Notes: generated by a model not told the origin, from the sequence alone. DNA of 64,000 nucleotides from Arenicola marina (GCA_964019135.1 OZ025258.1:2480001-2544000); one strand, 5' to 3'. Positions 1-13,840 are shown, counted from the stretch's first letter. Program-made: numbers and translations.

Positions 1-94
1 ACGTATAACGATTCGCCCTCCAAGTGAGACATGCGCCAAGCCAACATGGTAACAGGCCAGTGACGTGCGTGTGGGATTGTAATCACGCTATGAG
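1..94. other. Unique flank before array A
   Basis: This is short non-repetitive sequence running into the first repeat unit. It contains a lone TGACGTGCG motif near position 61. I see no gene here. Confidence 0.6.
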
Positions 95-3000
95 CATATC
101 ACCATGTACTTCATGTCAATACGGGAGGTTCATATCACCGTGTACTTCATGTCAATACGGGAGGTTGATATCACCATGTACTTCATGTCAATACGGGAGG
201 TTGATATCACCATGTACTTCATGTCAATACGGGAGGTTGATATCACCATGTACTTCATGTCAATACGGGAGGTTCATATCACCATGTACTTCATGTCAAT
301 ACGAGAGGTTCATATCACCATGTACTTCATGTCAATACGGGAGGTTCATATCAGCATGTACTTCATGTCAATACGGGAGGTTCATATCACCATGTACTTC
401 ATGTCAATACGGGAGGTTGATATCACCATGTACTTCATGTCAATACGGGAGGTTGATATCACCATGTACTTCATGTCAATACGGGAGGTTGATATCACCA
501 TGTACTTCATGTCAATACGGGAGGTTGATATCACCATGTACTTCATGCCAATACGGGAGGTTCATATCACCATGTACTTCCTGTCAATACGGGATGTCCA
601 TATCTGCATGTACTTCATGTCAATACGGGAGGTCCATATCACCATGTACTTCATGTCAATACGGGAGGTTGATATCACCATGTACTTCATGCCAATACGG
701 GAGGTTGATATCACCATGTACTTCATGTCAATACGGGAGGTTGATATCACCATGTACTTCATGTCAATACGGGAGGTTCAAATCACCATGTACTTCATGT
801 CAATACGGGAGGTTGATATCACCATGTACTTCATGTCAATACGGGAGGTTGATATCACCATGTACTTCATGTCAATACGGGAGGTTGATATCACCATGTA
901 ATTCATTTCAATACGGGAGGTTGATATCACCATGTACTTCATGTCAATACGGGAGGTTCATATCACCATGTACTTCATGTCAATACGGCAGGTTCATATC
1001 AGCATGTACTTCATGTCCATACGGGAGGTTGATATCACCGTGTACTTCATGTCAATACGGGAGGTTCATATCACCATGTACTTCATGTCAATACGGGAGG
1101 TTGATATCACCATGTACTTCATGTCAATACGGGAGGTCCATATCACCATGTACTTCACGTCAATACGGGAGGTTGATATCACCATGTACTTCATGTCAAT
1201 ACGGGAGGTTGATATCACCATGTACTTCATGTCAATACGGGAGGTTCATATCACCATATACTTCCTGTCAATACGGGAGGTTCATATCACCATGTACTTC
1301 ATGTCAATACGGGAGGTCCATATCACCATGTACTTCATGTCAATACGGGAGGTTGATATCACCGTGTACTTCATGTCAATACGGGAGGTCCATATCACCA
1401 TGTACTTCATGTCAATACGGGAGGTTGATATCACCGTGTACTTCATGTCAATACGGGAGGTTGATATCACAATGTACTTCATGTCAATACGGGAGGTTCA
1501 TATCAGCATGTACTTCATGTCAATACGGGAGGTTCATATCACCATGTACTTCATGTCAATACGGGAGGTTCATATCAGCATGTACTTCATGTCAATACGG
1601 GAGGTTCATATCAGCATGTACTTCATGTCAATACGGGAGGTTCATATCACCATGTACTTCCTGTCAATACGGGAGGTTCATATCAGCATGTACTTCATGT
1701 CAATACGGGAGGTTCATATCAGCATGTACTTCATGTCAATACGGGAGGTTCATATCACCATGTACTTCATGTCAATACGGGAGGTTCATATCAGCATGTA
1801 CTTCATGTCAATACGGGAGGTTCATATCACCATGTACTTCATGTCAATACGGGAGGTTGATATCACCATGTACTTCATGTCAATACGGGAGGTTCATATC
1901 AGCATGTACTTCATGTCAATACGGGAGGTTCATATCAGCATGTACTTCATGTCAATACGGGAGGTTCATATCACCATGTACTTCATGTCAATACGGGAGG
2001 TTCATATCACCATGTACTTCATGTCAATACGGGAGGTTCATATCAGCATGTACTTCATGTCAATACGGAAGGTTCATATCACCATGTACTTCATGTCAAG
2101 ACGGGAGGTTCATATCAGCATGTACTTCATGTCAATACGGGAGGTTCATATCACCATGTACTTCCTGTCAATACGGAAGGTTCATATCACAATGTACTTC
2201 ATGTCAATACGGGAGGTTCATATCAGCATGTACTTCATGTTAATACGGGAGGTTCATATCACCATGTACTTCCTGTCAATACGGGAGGTTGATATCACCA
2301 TGTACTTCATGTCAATACGAGAGGTTCATATCACCATGTACTTCATGTTAATACGGGAGGTTCATATCACCATGTACTTCATGTCAATACGAGAGGTTCA
2401 TATCACCATGTACTTCATGTTAATACGGGAGGTCCATATCACCATGTACTTCATGTCAATACGGGAGGTTGATATCACCGTGTACTTCATGTCAATACGG
2501 GAGGTCCATATCACCATGTACTTCATGTCAATACGGGAGGTTGATATCACCGTGTACTTCATGTCAATACGGGAGGTTGATATCACAATGTACTTCATGT
2601 CAATACGGGAGGTTCATATCAGCATGTACTTCATGTCAATACGGGAGGTTCATATCACCATGTACTTCATGTCAATACGGGAGGTTCATATCAGCATGTA
2701 CTTCATGTCAATACGGGAGGTTCATATCAGCATGTACTTCATGTCAATACGGGAGGTTCATATCACCATGTACTTCCTGTCAATACGGGAGGTTCATATC
2801 AGCATGTACTTCATGTCAATACGGGAGGTTCATATCAGCATGTACTTCATGTCAATACGGGAGGTTCATATCACCATGTACTTCATGTCAATACGGGAGG
2901 TTCATATCAGCATGTACTTCATGTCAATACGGGAGGTTCATATCACCATGTACTTCATGTCAATACGGGAGGTTGATATCACCATGTACTTCATGTCAAT

Positions 3001-4843
3001 ACGGGAGGTTCATATCAGCATGTACTTCATGTCAATACGGGAGGTTCATATCAGCATGTACTTCATGTCAATACGGGAGGTTCATATCACCATGTACTTC
3101 ATGTCAATACGGGAGGTTCATATCACCATGTACTTCATGTCAATACGGGAGGTTCATATCAGCATGTACTTCATGTCAATACGGAAGGTTCATATCACCA
3201 TGTACTTCATGTCAAGACGGGAGGTTCATATCAGCATGTACTTCATGTCAATACGGGAGGTTCATATCACCATGTACTTCCTGTCAATACGGAAGGTTCA
3301 TATCACAATGTACTTCATGTCAATACGGGAGGTTCATATCAGCATGTACTTCATGTTAATACGGGAGGTTCATATCACCATGTACTTCCTGTCAATACGG
3401 GAGGTTGATATCACCATGTACTTCATGTCAATACGGGAGGTTGATATCACCATGTACTTCATGTCAATACGAGAGGTTCATATCACCATGTACTTCATGT
3501 TAATACGGGAGGTTCATATCACCATGTACTTCATGTCAATACGGGAGGTTGATATCACCATGTACTTCATGTCAATACGGGAGGTTGATATCACCATGTA
3601 CTTCATGTTAATACGGGAGGTTGATATCACCATGTACTTCTTGTCAATACGGGAGGTTGATATCACCATGTACTTCATGTCAATACGGGAGGTTGATATC
3701 ACCATGTACTTCATGTCAATACGGGAGGTTCATATCACCATGTACTTCCTGTCAATACGGAAGGTTCATATCACAATGTACTTCATGTCAATACGGGAGG
3801 TTCATATCAGCATGTACTTCATGTTAATACGGGAGGTTCATATCACCATGTACTTCCTGTCAATACGGGAGGTTGATATCACCATGTACTTCATGTCAAT
3901 ACGGGAGGTTGATGTCACCATGTACTTCATGTCAATACGGGAGGTTCATATCACCATGTACTTCATGTCAATACGGGAGGTTCATATCACCATGTACTTC
4001 ATGTCAATACGGGAGGTTCATATCACCATGTACTTCATGTCAATACGGGAGGTTCATATCAGCATGTACTTCATGTCAATACGGGAGGTTCATATCAGCA
4101 TGTACTTCATGTCAATACGGGAGGTTGATATCAGCATGTACTTCATGTCAATACGGGAGGTTCATATCACCATGTACTTCATGTCAATACGGGAGGTTCA
4201 TATCAGCATGTACTTCATGTCAATACGGAAGGTTCATATCACCATGTACTTCATGTCAAGACGGGAGGTTCATATCAGCATGTACTTCATGTCAATACGG
4301 GAGGTTCATATCACCATGTACTTCCTGTCAATACGGAAGGTTCATATCACCATGTACTTCATGTCAAGACGGGAGGTTCATATCAGCATGTACTTCATGT
4401 CAGTACGGGAGGTTCATATCACCATGTACTTCCTGTCAATACGGAAGGTTCATATCACAATGTACTTCATGTCAATACGGGAGGTTCATATCAGCATGTA
4501 CTTCATGTTAATACGGGAGGTTCATATCACCATGTACTTCCTGTCAATACGGGAGGTTGATATCACCATGTACTTCATGTCAATACGGGAGGTTGATATC
4601 ACCATGTACTTCATGTCAATACGAGAGGTTCATATCACCATGTACTTCATGTTAATACGGGAGGTTCATATCACCATGTACTTCATGTCAATACGGGAGG
4701 TTGATATCACCATGTACTTCATGTCAATACGGGAGGTTGATATCACCATGTACTTCATGTCAATACGGGAGGTTGATATCACCATGTACTTCTTGTCAAT
4801 ACGGGAGGTTGATATCACCATGTACTTCATGTCAATACGGGAG
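95..4843. repeat. Minisatellite A, 36-bp unit, about 132 copies
   Basis: The unit contains CACCATGTACTTCATGTC followed by AATACGGGAGGTT. Variants alternate between GATATC, CATATCACC and CATATCAGC at the start of the unit. Spacing is exactly 36 bp throughout, and 4749 bp divided by 36 gives about 132 copies. Because 36 is a multiple of three and the common unit lacks stops, frames stay open for hundreds of codons on both strands; the peptides are only 12-residue repeats and show no protein-like constraint. Multi-unit blocks are re-duplicated: the marker CTGTCAATACGGAAGG recurs at 2165, 3281, 3749 and 4433, spacings of 31, 13 and 19 units. The array fuses directly to array B. Confidence 0.97.
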
Positions 4844-7800
4844 ACATGTCAAGACATTTCCCTGTAGCCGGGACACACAGACATGTCCCCGTAGCCGGGA
4901 CACCCAAACATGTCCCTGTAGCCGGGACACACAGACATGTCCCTGTAGCCGGGACTCACAGACATGTCACCGTAGCCGGGACACACAGACATGTCCCCGT
5001 GGCCGGGACACACAGACATGTCCCGGTGGCCGGGACACACAAACATGTCCCCGTGGCCGGGACACACAGACATGTCCCTGTAGCCGGGACACCCAAACAT
5101 GTCCCTGTAGCCGGGACACACAGACATGTCCCTGTAGCCGGGACTCACAGACATGTCACCGTAGCCGGGACACACAGACATGTCCCTGTAGCCGGGACAC
5201 ACAGACATGTCCCCGTGGTCGGGACACACAGACATGTCCCTGTAGGCGGGACTCACAGACATGTCCCCGTAGCCGGGGCACACAGACATGTCCCCGTAGC
5301 CGGGGCACACAGACATGTCCCCGTAGCCGGGACACACAGACATGTCCCCGTAGCCGTTACACACAGACATGTCCCCGTAGCCGGGACACACAGACATGTC
5401 CCTGTAGCCGGGACACACAGACATGTCCCCGTAGCCGGGACACACAGACATGTCCCCGTAGCCGGGACACACAGACATGTCCCCGTAGCCGGGACACACA
5501 GACATGTCCCCGTAGCCGGGACACACAGACATGTCCCCGTAGCCGGGACACACAGACATGTCCAAGTAGCCGGGACACACAGACATGTCCCTGTAGCCGG
5601 GACACACAGACATGTCCCCGTAGCCGGGACACCCAGACATGTCCCTGTAGCCGGGACACACAGACATGTCCCCGTAGCCGGGACACACAGACATGTCCCT
5701 GTACCTGGGACATACAGACATGTCTCTGTAGCCGGGACACCCAAACATGTCCCTGTAGCCGGGACACACAGACATGTTCCCGTAGCCGTTACACACAGAC
5801 ATGTCCCTGTAGCCGGGACACACAGACATGTCCCCGTAGCCGGGACACACAGACATGTCCCCGTAGCCGGGACACACAGACATGTCCCCGTAGCCGGGAC
5901 ACACAGACATGTCCCCGTAGCCGGGACACACAGACATGTCCCTGTAGCCGGGACACACAGACATGTCCCTGTAGCCGGGACACACAGACATGTCCCTGTA
6001 GCCGGGACACACAAACATGTCCCCGTAGCCGGGACACACAGACATGTCCCTGTAGCCGGGACACACAGACATGTCCCTGTAGCCGGGACACACAGACATG
6101 TCCCTGTAGCCGGGACACACAGACATGTCCCTGTAGCCGGGACACACAGACATGTCCCTGTAGCCGGGACACACAGACATGTCCCCGTAGCCGGGACACA
6201 CAGACATGTCCCTGTAGCCGGGACACACAAACATGTCCCTGTAGCCGGGACACACAGACATGTCCCCGTAGCCGGGACACACAGACATGTCCCCGTAGCC
6301 GGGACACACAGACATGTCCCCGTAGCCGGGACACACAGACATGTCCCCGTAGCCGGGACACACAGACATGTCCCCGTAGCCGGGACACACAGACATGTCC
6401 CTGTAGCCGGGACACACAGACATGTCCCCGTAGCCGGGACACCCAGACATGTCCCTGTAGCCGGGACACACAGACATGTCCCCGTAGCCGGGACACACAG
6501 ACATGTCCCTGTAGCCGGGACACACAGACATGTCCCTGTAGCCGGGACACACAGACATGTCCCTGTAGCCGGGACACACAGACATGTCCCTGTAGCCGGG
6601 ACACACAGACATGTCTCTGTAGCCGGGACACCCAAACATGTCCCTGTAGCCGGGACACACAGACATGTCCCCGTAGCCGGGACACACAGACATGTCCCCG
6701 TAGCCGGGACACACAGACATGTCCCCGTAGCCGTTACACACAAACATGTCCCTGTAGCCGGGACACACAGACATGTCCCTGTAGCCGGGACACACAGACA
6801 TGTCTCCGTAGCCGGGACACACAGACATGTCCCCGTAGCCGGGACACCCAGACATGTCCCCGTAGCCGGGACACACAGACATGTCCCCGTAGCCGGGACA
6901 CACAGACATGTCCCCGTAGCCGGGACACACAGACATGTCCCCGTAGCCGGGACACACAGACATGTCCCTGTAGCCGGGACACACAGACATGTCCCTGTAG
7001 CCGGGACACACAGACATGTCCCTGTAGCCGGGACACACAGACATGTCCCTGTAGCCGGGACACACAGACATGTCTCCGTAGCCGGGACACACAGACATGT
7101 CCCCGTAGCCGGGACACCCAGACATGTCCCCGTAGCCGGGACACACAGACATGTCCCCGTAGCCGGGACACACAGACATGTCCCCGTAGCCGGGACACAC
7201 AGACATGTCCCCGTAGCCGGGACACACAGACATGTCCCCGTAGCCGGGACACACAGACATGTCCCTGTAGCCGTTACACACAGACATGTCCCTGTAGCCG
7301 GGACACACAGACATGTCCCTGTAGCCGGGACACACAGACATGTCCCTGTAGCCGGGACACACAGACATGTCCCCGTAGCCGGGACACACAGACATGTCCC
7401 CGTAGCCGGGACACACAGACATGTCCCCGTAGCCGGGACACACAGACATGTCCCCGTAGCCGGGACACACAGACATGTCCCTGTAGCCGGGACACACAGA
7501 CATGTCTCCGTAGCCGGGACACACAGACATGTCCCTGTAGCCGGGACACACAGACATGTCCCTGTAGCCGGGACACACAGACATGTCCCCGTAGCCGGGA
7601 CACACAGACATGTCTCCGTAGCCGGGACACACAGACATGTCCCTGTAGCCGGGACACACAGACATGTCCCCGTAGCCGGGACACACAGACATGTCCCCGT
7701 AGCCGGGACACACAGACTTTTCCTTGTAGCCGGGACACACAGACATGTCCCTGTAGCCGGGACACACAGACATGTCCCCGTAGCCGGGACACACAAACAT

Positions 7801-10568
7801 GTCCCTGTAGCCGGGACACACAGACATGTCCCCGTAACCGGGACACACAGACATGTCCCCGTAGCCGGGACACACAGACATGTCCCTGTAGCCGGGACAC
7901 ACAAACATGTCCCTGTAGCCGGGACACACAGACATGTCCCCGTAGCCGGGACACACAGACATGTCCCTGTAGCCGGGACACACAAACATGTCCCTGTAGC
8001 CGGGACACACAGACATGTCCCTGTAGCCGGGACACACAAACATGTCCCTGTAGCCGGGACACACAGACATGTCCCTGTAGCCGGGACACACAGACTTGTC
8101 CTTGTAGCCGGGACACACAGACATGTCCCTGTAGCCGGGACACACAAACATGTCCCTGTAGCCGGGACACACAGACATGTCCCCGTAGCCGGGACACACA
8201 GACATGTCCCTGTAGCCGGGACACACAAACATGTCCCTGTAGCCGGGACACACAGACATGTCCCTGTAGCCGGGACACACAAACATGTCCCTGTAGCCGG
8301 GACACACAGACATGTCCCTGTAGCCGGGACACACAGACATGTCCCCGTAGCCGGGACACACAGACATGTCCCCGTAGCCGGGACACACAGACATGTCCCT
8401 GTAGCCGGGACACACAGACTTGTCCTTGTAGCCGGGACACACAGACATGTCCCTGTAGCCGGGACACACAGACATGTCCCCGTAACCGGGACACACAAAC
8501 ATGTCCCTGTAGCCGGGACTCACAGACATGTCCCCGTAGCCGGGACACACAGACATGTCCCCGTAGCCGGGACTCACAGACATGTCCCCGTAGCCGGGAC
8601 ACACAGACATGTCCCCGTAGCCGGGACACACAGTCATGTCCCCGTAGCCGGGACACACAGACATGTCCCTGTAGCCGGGACACACAGACATGTCCCCGTA
8701 GCCGGGACACACAGACATGTCCCCGTAGCCGGGACACACAGACATGTCCCCGTAGCCGGGACACACAGACATGTCCCCGTAGCCGGGACACACATACATG
8801 TCCCCGTAGCCGGGACACACAGACATGTCCCCGTAGCCGGGACAAACAGACTTGTCCCCGTAGCCGGGACACACATACATGTCCCCGTAGCCGGGACACA
8901 CAGACATGTCCCCGTAGCCGGGACACACAGACATGTCCCCGTAGCCGGGACACACAGACATGTCCCCGTAGCCGGGACACACAGACATGTCCGACATGTC
9001 CCCGTAGCCGGGACACACAGACATGTCCCCGTAGCCGGGACACACAGACATGTCCCCGTAGCCGGGACACACAGACATGTCCCCGTAGCCGGGGCACACA
9101 GACATGTCCCCGTAGCCGGGACACACAGACATGTCCCTGTAGCCGGGACACACAGACATGTCACCGTAGCGGGGACACACAGACATGTCCCCGTAGCCGG
9201 GACACACAGACATGTCCCCGTAGCCGGGACACACAGACATGTCCCCGTAGCCGGGACACACAGACATGTCCCCGTAGCCGGGACACACAGACATGTCCCC
9301 GTAGCCGGGACACACAGACATGTCCCTGTAGCCGGGACACACAGACATGTCCCTGTAGCCGGGACACACAGACATGTCCCCGTAGCCGGGACACACAGAC
9401 ATGTCCCCGTAGCCGGGACACACAGACATGTCCCCGTAGCCGGGACACACAGACATGTCCCCGTAGCCGGGACACACAGACATGTCCCTGTAGGCGGGAC
9501 ACTCAGACATGTCCCTGTAGCCGGGACACACAGACATGTCCCCGTAGCCGGGACACACAGACATGTCCCCGTAGCCGGGACACACAGACATGTCCCCGTA
9601 GCCGGGACACACAGACATGCCCCCGTAGCCGGGACACACAGACATGTCCCTGTAGGCGGGACACTCAGACATGTCCCTGTAGCCGGGACACACAGACATG
9701 TCCCCGTAGCCGGGACACACAGACATGTCCCCGTAGCCGGGACACACAGACATGTTCCCGTAGCCGGGACACACAGACATGTCCCTGTAGCCGGGACACA
9801 CAGACATGTCCCCGTAGCCGGGACACACAGACATGTCCCCGTAGCCGGGACACACAGACATGTCCCCGTAGCGGGGACACACAGACATGTCCCCGTAGCC
9901 GTTACACACAGACATGTCCCCGTAGCGGGGACACACAGACATGTCCCCGTAGCCGGGACACACAGACATGTCCCAGTGGCCGGGACACACAGACATGTCC
10001 CCGTAGCCGGGACACACAGACATGTCCCCGTAGCCGGGACACACAGACATGTCCCCGTAGCCGGGACACACAGACATGTCCCTGTAGCCGGGACGGGACA
10101 CACAGACATGTCCCTGTAGCCGGGACGGGACACACAGACATGTCCCTGTAGGCGGGACACACAGACATGTCCCTGTAGCCGGGACACACAGACATGTCCC
10201 CGTAGCCGGGACACACAGACATGTCCCTGTAGCCGGGACACACAGACATGTCCCCGTAGCCGGGACACACAGACATGTCCCTGTAGCCGGGACACACAGA
10301 CATGTCCCCGTAGCCGGGACACACAGACATGTCCCTGTAGCCGGGACACACAGACATGTCCCTGTAGCCGGGACACACAGACATGTCCCTGTAGCCGGGA
10401 CGGGACACACAGACATGTCCCTGTAGCCGGGACACACAGACATGTCCCTGTAGCCGGGACGGGACACACAGACATGTCCCCGTAGCCGGGACACACAGAC
10501 ATGTCCCTGTAGCCGGGACGGGACACACAGACATGTCCCCGTAGCCGGGACACACAGACATGTCCCTG
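4844..10568. repeat. Minisatellite B, 27-bp unit, about 212 copies
   Basis: The unit core is GCCGGGACACACAGACATGT followed by CCCCGTA or CCCTGTA. Each unit carries AGACATGTCC, which matches the p53-family half-site consensus RRRCWWGYYY, and an imperfect hairpin with arms GGGACA and TGTCCC separated by 8 bp. The period is 27 bp except near the right end, where five units (about 10091, 10122, 10398, 10457 and 10516) carry an extra GGGAC, making 32-bp units. One 9-bp partial duplication of GACATGTCC lies at 8993-9001. Open frames of over 1700 codons occur in two plus frames and over 1900 codons on the minus strand; these follow from a stop-free unit and are not genes. Confidence 0.97.
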
Positions 10569-11520
10569 TCCCGGTGAGGGGGACAGATAACATCGCAGGG
10601 GACGTGTGAGGAAGAGAAAGACGCTCCCTGTCCAGAGTTATTGACATCTATTTCCTGTCAATGTGTACATCCTGCAGGCTCGGTGGGGGTACCCGACCGT
10701 ACCTTAAGCCCTGACACACGTGCCAGGCGTTACATTCGGCCGCGGGGTTACCATGGCAGGGTGGCGGCTGCTGGAGTGCGCCTGCACGCCTGTCTCCCGT
10801 CGCCTACATGTTTTCCATGTCCTCCCTCACCTGCCGGTCCCTGTCCGCCCCCGCCCCCCACACCCCCTTTCTCTCCCTGCTTATCTCGCCCCGGCTCTAT
10901 TATACTCGCTCGGACCATCTTCTCCTCGTTCCCTCACACAATACAATAATGCCCCCCCCCCACTACCCCCCGCCGCCGCGGACGTGGGCCCCGTGCCGGC
11001 GGACCAGCAGAGACCCCCCGGGACACGGGGCGCCCTCGCCCCGCCCGATTACCCCGACCCATCCATAACCACTCATCTATAAATCTTCCAGAGAGATTAC
11101 TCGGCGCGGGGAGTCAACGAGATAGCATCAATACGCGGCCCAGCCAAGGAGAAAATGACAGATGCCTTCTAAATCCGTGGTTCCTTCTGAGGACAACAGG
11201 GGCCTGAGTTCCTTAATCCGTCGTCCTGGCCCGGGGACGCCGCGCCCGTCCATTCGGGCTCAAAGCGAGGCCCACATGAGCCCAAAGCGAGGCCCGCGTG
11301 GGCCAAAGCGAGGCTCACAGCAGGCCGCGCGGGAGCCTCTTGTTCGTGGTTTGAATTTATTAACATAAACATTAAATTGTTACTTTGGTAAGAATAATTT
11401 GTATAACTGTTTAGTCATAACAATTATTAATTATCATACTTGGTGTACTTGAGAGTTAAACTTGGACGAGGGAGCAACCAGGACCATGAAATGGGCCGGA
11501 TGAAACGTCCCAGATAAACC
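10569..11520. other. Unique spacer between arrays B and C
   Basis: This is GC-rich DNA with a pyrimidine-rich stretch (about 10840-10990), turning AT-rich after 11350. A 109-codon ORF starts at an ATG in a strong Kozak context (ACCATGG, ATG at 10753) and ends at 11082. Its proline-rich product resembles nothing I know, so it is probably fortuitous. A short triplicated element with core CAAAGCGAGG begins at 11261, 11283 and 11304. A fragment TTCCTGTCAAT near 10652 matches a variant of the array A unit. Confidence 0.6.
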
Positions 11521-13840
11521 ACTGTAAGCCTATAAGGTTGTTCACTCCAAGGTGTTTATGAACCCGTAAACTAACCAAACTGTAAGCCTATAAGGTTGTT
11601 CACTCCAAGGTGTGTATGGACCCATAAACTATCCAAACTGTAAGCTTATAAGATTGTTGTGTATGAACCCATAAACTATCCAAACTGTAAGCCTATAAGG
11701 TTGTTCACTCCAAGGTGTGTATGAACCCGTAAACTAACCAAACTGTAAGCCTATAAGGTTGTTCACTCCAAGGTGTGTATGGACCCATAAACTATCCAAA
11801 CTGTAAGCTTATAAGATTGTTGTGTATGAACCCATAAACTATCCACACTGTAAGCCTATAAGGTTGTTCACTCCAAGGTGTGTATGGATCCATGAACTAT
11901 CCACACTAAGTCTATAAGGTTGTTGTGTATGAACCCATAAACTATCCACACTGTAAGCCTATAAGGTTGTTCACTCCAAGGTGTGTATGGATCCATGAAC
12001 TATCCACACTAAGTCTATAAGGTTGTTGTGTATGACCCCATAAACTATCCACACTAAGCCTATAAGATTGTTCACTCCAAGGTGTGTATGACCCCATAAA
12101 CTATCCAAACTGTAAGCCTATAAGATTGTTGTGTATGAACCCATAAACTATCCACACTGTAAGCCTATAAGGTTGTTCACTCCAAGGTGTGTATGGATCC
12201 ATGAACTATCCACACTAAGTCTATAAGGTTGTTGTGTATGAACCCATAAACTATCCACACTGTAAGCCTATAAGGTTGTTCACTCCAAGGTGTGTATGAC
12301 CCCATAAACTATCCAAACTGTAAGCCTATAAGATTGTTGTGTATGAACCCATAAACTATCCACACTGTAAGCCTATAAGGTTGTTCACTCCAAGGTGTGT
12401 ATGGATCCATGAACTATCCACACTAAGTCTATAAGGTTGTTGTGTATGAACCCATAAACTATCCACACTGTAAGCCTATAAGGTTGTTCACTCCAAGGTG
12501 TGTTTGACCCCATAAACTATCCAAACTGTAAGCCTATAAGATTGTTGTGTATGAACCCATAAACTATCCACACTGTAAGCCTATAAGGTTGTTCACTCCA
12601 AGGTGTGTATGACCCCATAAACTATCCAAACTGTAAGCCTATAAGATTGTTGTGTATGAACCCATAAACTATCCACACTGTAAGCCTATAAGGTTGTTCA
12701 CTCCAAGGTGTGTATGGATCCATGAACTATCCACACTAAGTCTATAAGGTTGTTGTGTATGAACCCATAAACTATCCACACTGTAAGCCTATAAGGTTGT
12801 TCACTCCAAGGTGTGTATGACCCCATAAACTATCCAAACTCTAAGTCTATAAGATTGTTGTGTATGAACCCATAAACTATCCACACTGTAAGCCTATAAG
12901 GTTGTTCACTCCAAGGTGTGTATGGATCCATGAACTATCCACACTAAGTCTATAAGGTTGTTGTGTATGAACCCATAAACTATCCACACTGTAAGCCTAT
13001 AAGGTTGTTCACTCCAAGGTGTGTATGACCCCATAAACTATCCAAACTGTAAGCCTATAAGATTGTTGTGTATGAACCCATAAACTATCCACACTGTAAG
13101 CCTATAAGGTTGTTCACTCCAAGGTGTGTATGGATCCATGAACTATCCACACTAATTCTATAAGGTTGTTGTGTATGAACCCATAAACTATCCACACTGT
13201 AAGCCTATAAGGTTGTTCACTCCAAGGTGTGTATGACCCCATAAACTATCCAAACTGTAAGCCTATAAGATTGTTGTGTATGAACCCATAAACTATCCAC
13301 ACTGTAAGCCTATAAGGTTGTTCACTCCAAGGTGTGTATGGATCCATGAACTATCCACACTAATTCTATAAGATTGTTGTGTATGAACCCATAAACTATC
13401 CACACTGTAAGCCTATAAGGTTGTTCACTCCAAGGTGTGTATGGATCCATGAACTATCCACACTAAGTCTATAAGGTTGTTGTGTATGAACCCATAAACT
13501 ATCCACACTGTAAGCCTATAAGGTTGTTCACTCCAAGGTGAGTATGAACCCATAAACTATCCACACTAAGCCTATAAGGTTGTTCACTCCAAGGTGTGTA
13601 TGAACCCGTAAACTATCCAAACTGTAAGTCTATAAGATTGTTGTGTATGAACCCATAAACTATCCACACTAAGTCTATAAGGTTCTTCACTCCAAGGTGT
13701 GTATGGATCCATGAACTATCCACACTATAAGCCTATAAGGTTGTTCACTCCAAGGTGAGTATGAACACATAAACTATCCCCACTGTAAGCCCATAAGCTT
13801 GTTCAATCAGAGGTTTGTATGAACCCATACACTATACAAA
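11521..13840. repeat. Minisatellite C, alternating 58- and 47-bp units with a 208-bp higher-order period
   Basis: The long unit starts ACTGTAAGCCTATAAGGTTG and includes TTCACTCCAAGG. The short unit lacks that 11-12 bp segment and usually reads TATAAGATTGTTGTG. Both end in CCATAAACTATCC. Long and short units alternate to form a four-unit higher-order repeat. The variant GTATGGATCC recurs at 12191, 12399, 12712, 12920, 13128 and 13336, intervals of 208 bp with one of 313 bp (208 plus one 105-bp pair). Edge units are more divergent. No coding potential is visible. Confidence 0.95.

Noticed and set aside
932..4867. Plus-strand ORF of 1311 codons with MYFMSIREVHIT-type repeats
   Set aside because: The other plus frame over the same DNA is also open, variants change residues freely, and the frame simply follows the 36-bp period.
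4701..10151. Plus-strand ORF of 1816 codons with Arg/Asp/Thr/Gln/Cys nonapeptides
   Set aside because: The 27-bp unit lacks stops in at least three frames. A second plus frame (1757 codons) and a minus frame (1932 codons) are equally open, and there is no N-terminal signal or domain.
11690..13760. CArG box (SRF site) in CCTATAAGG of array C
   Set aside because: There are only five A/T bases between CC and GG; the consensus needs six.
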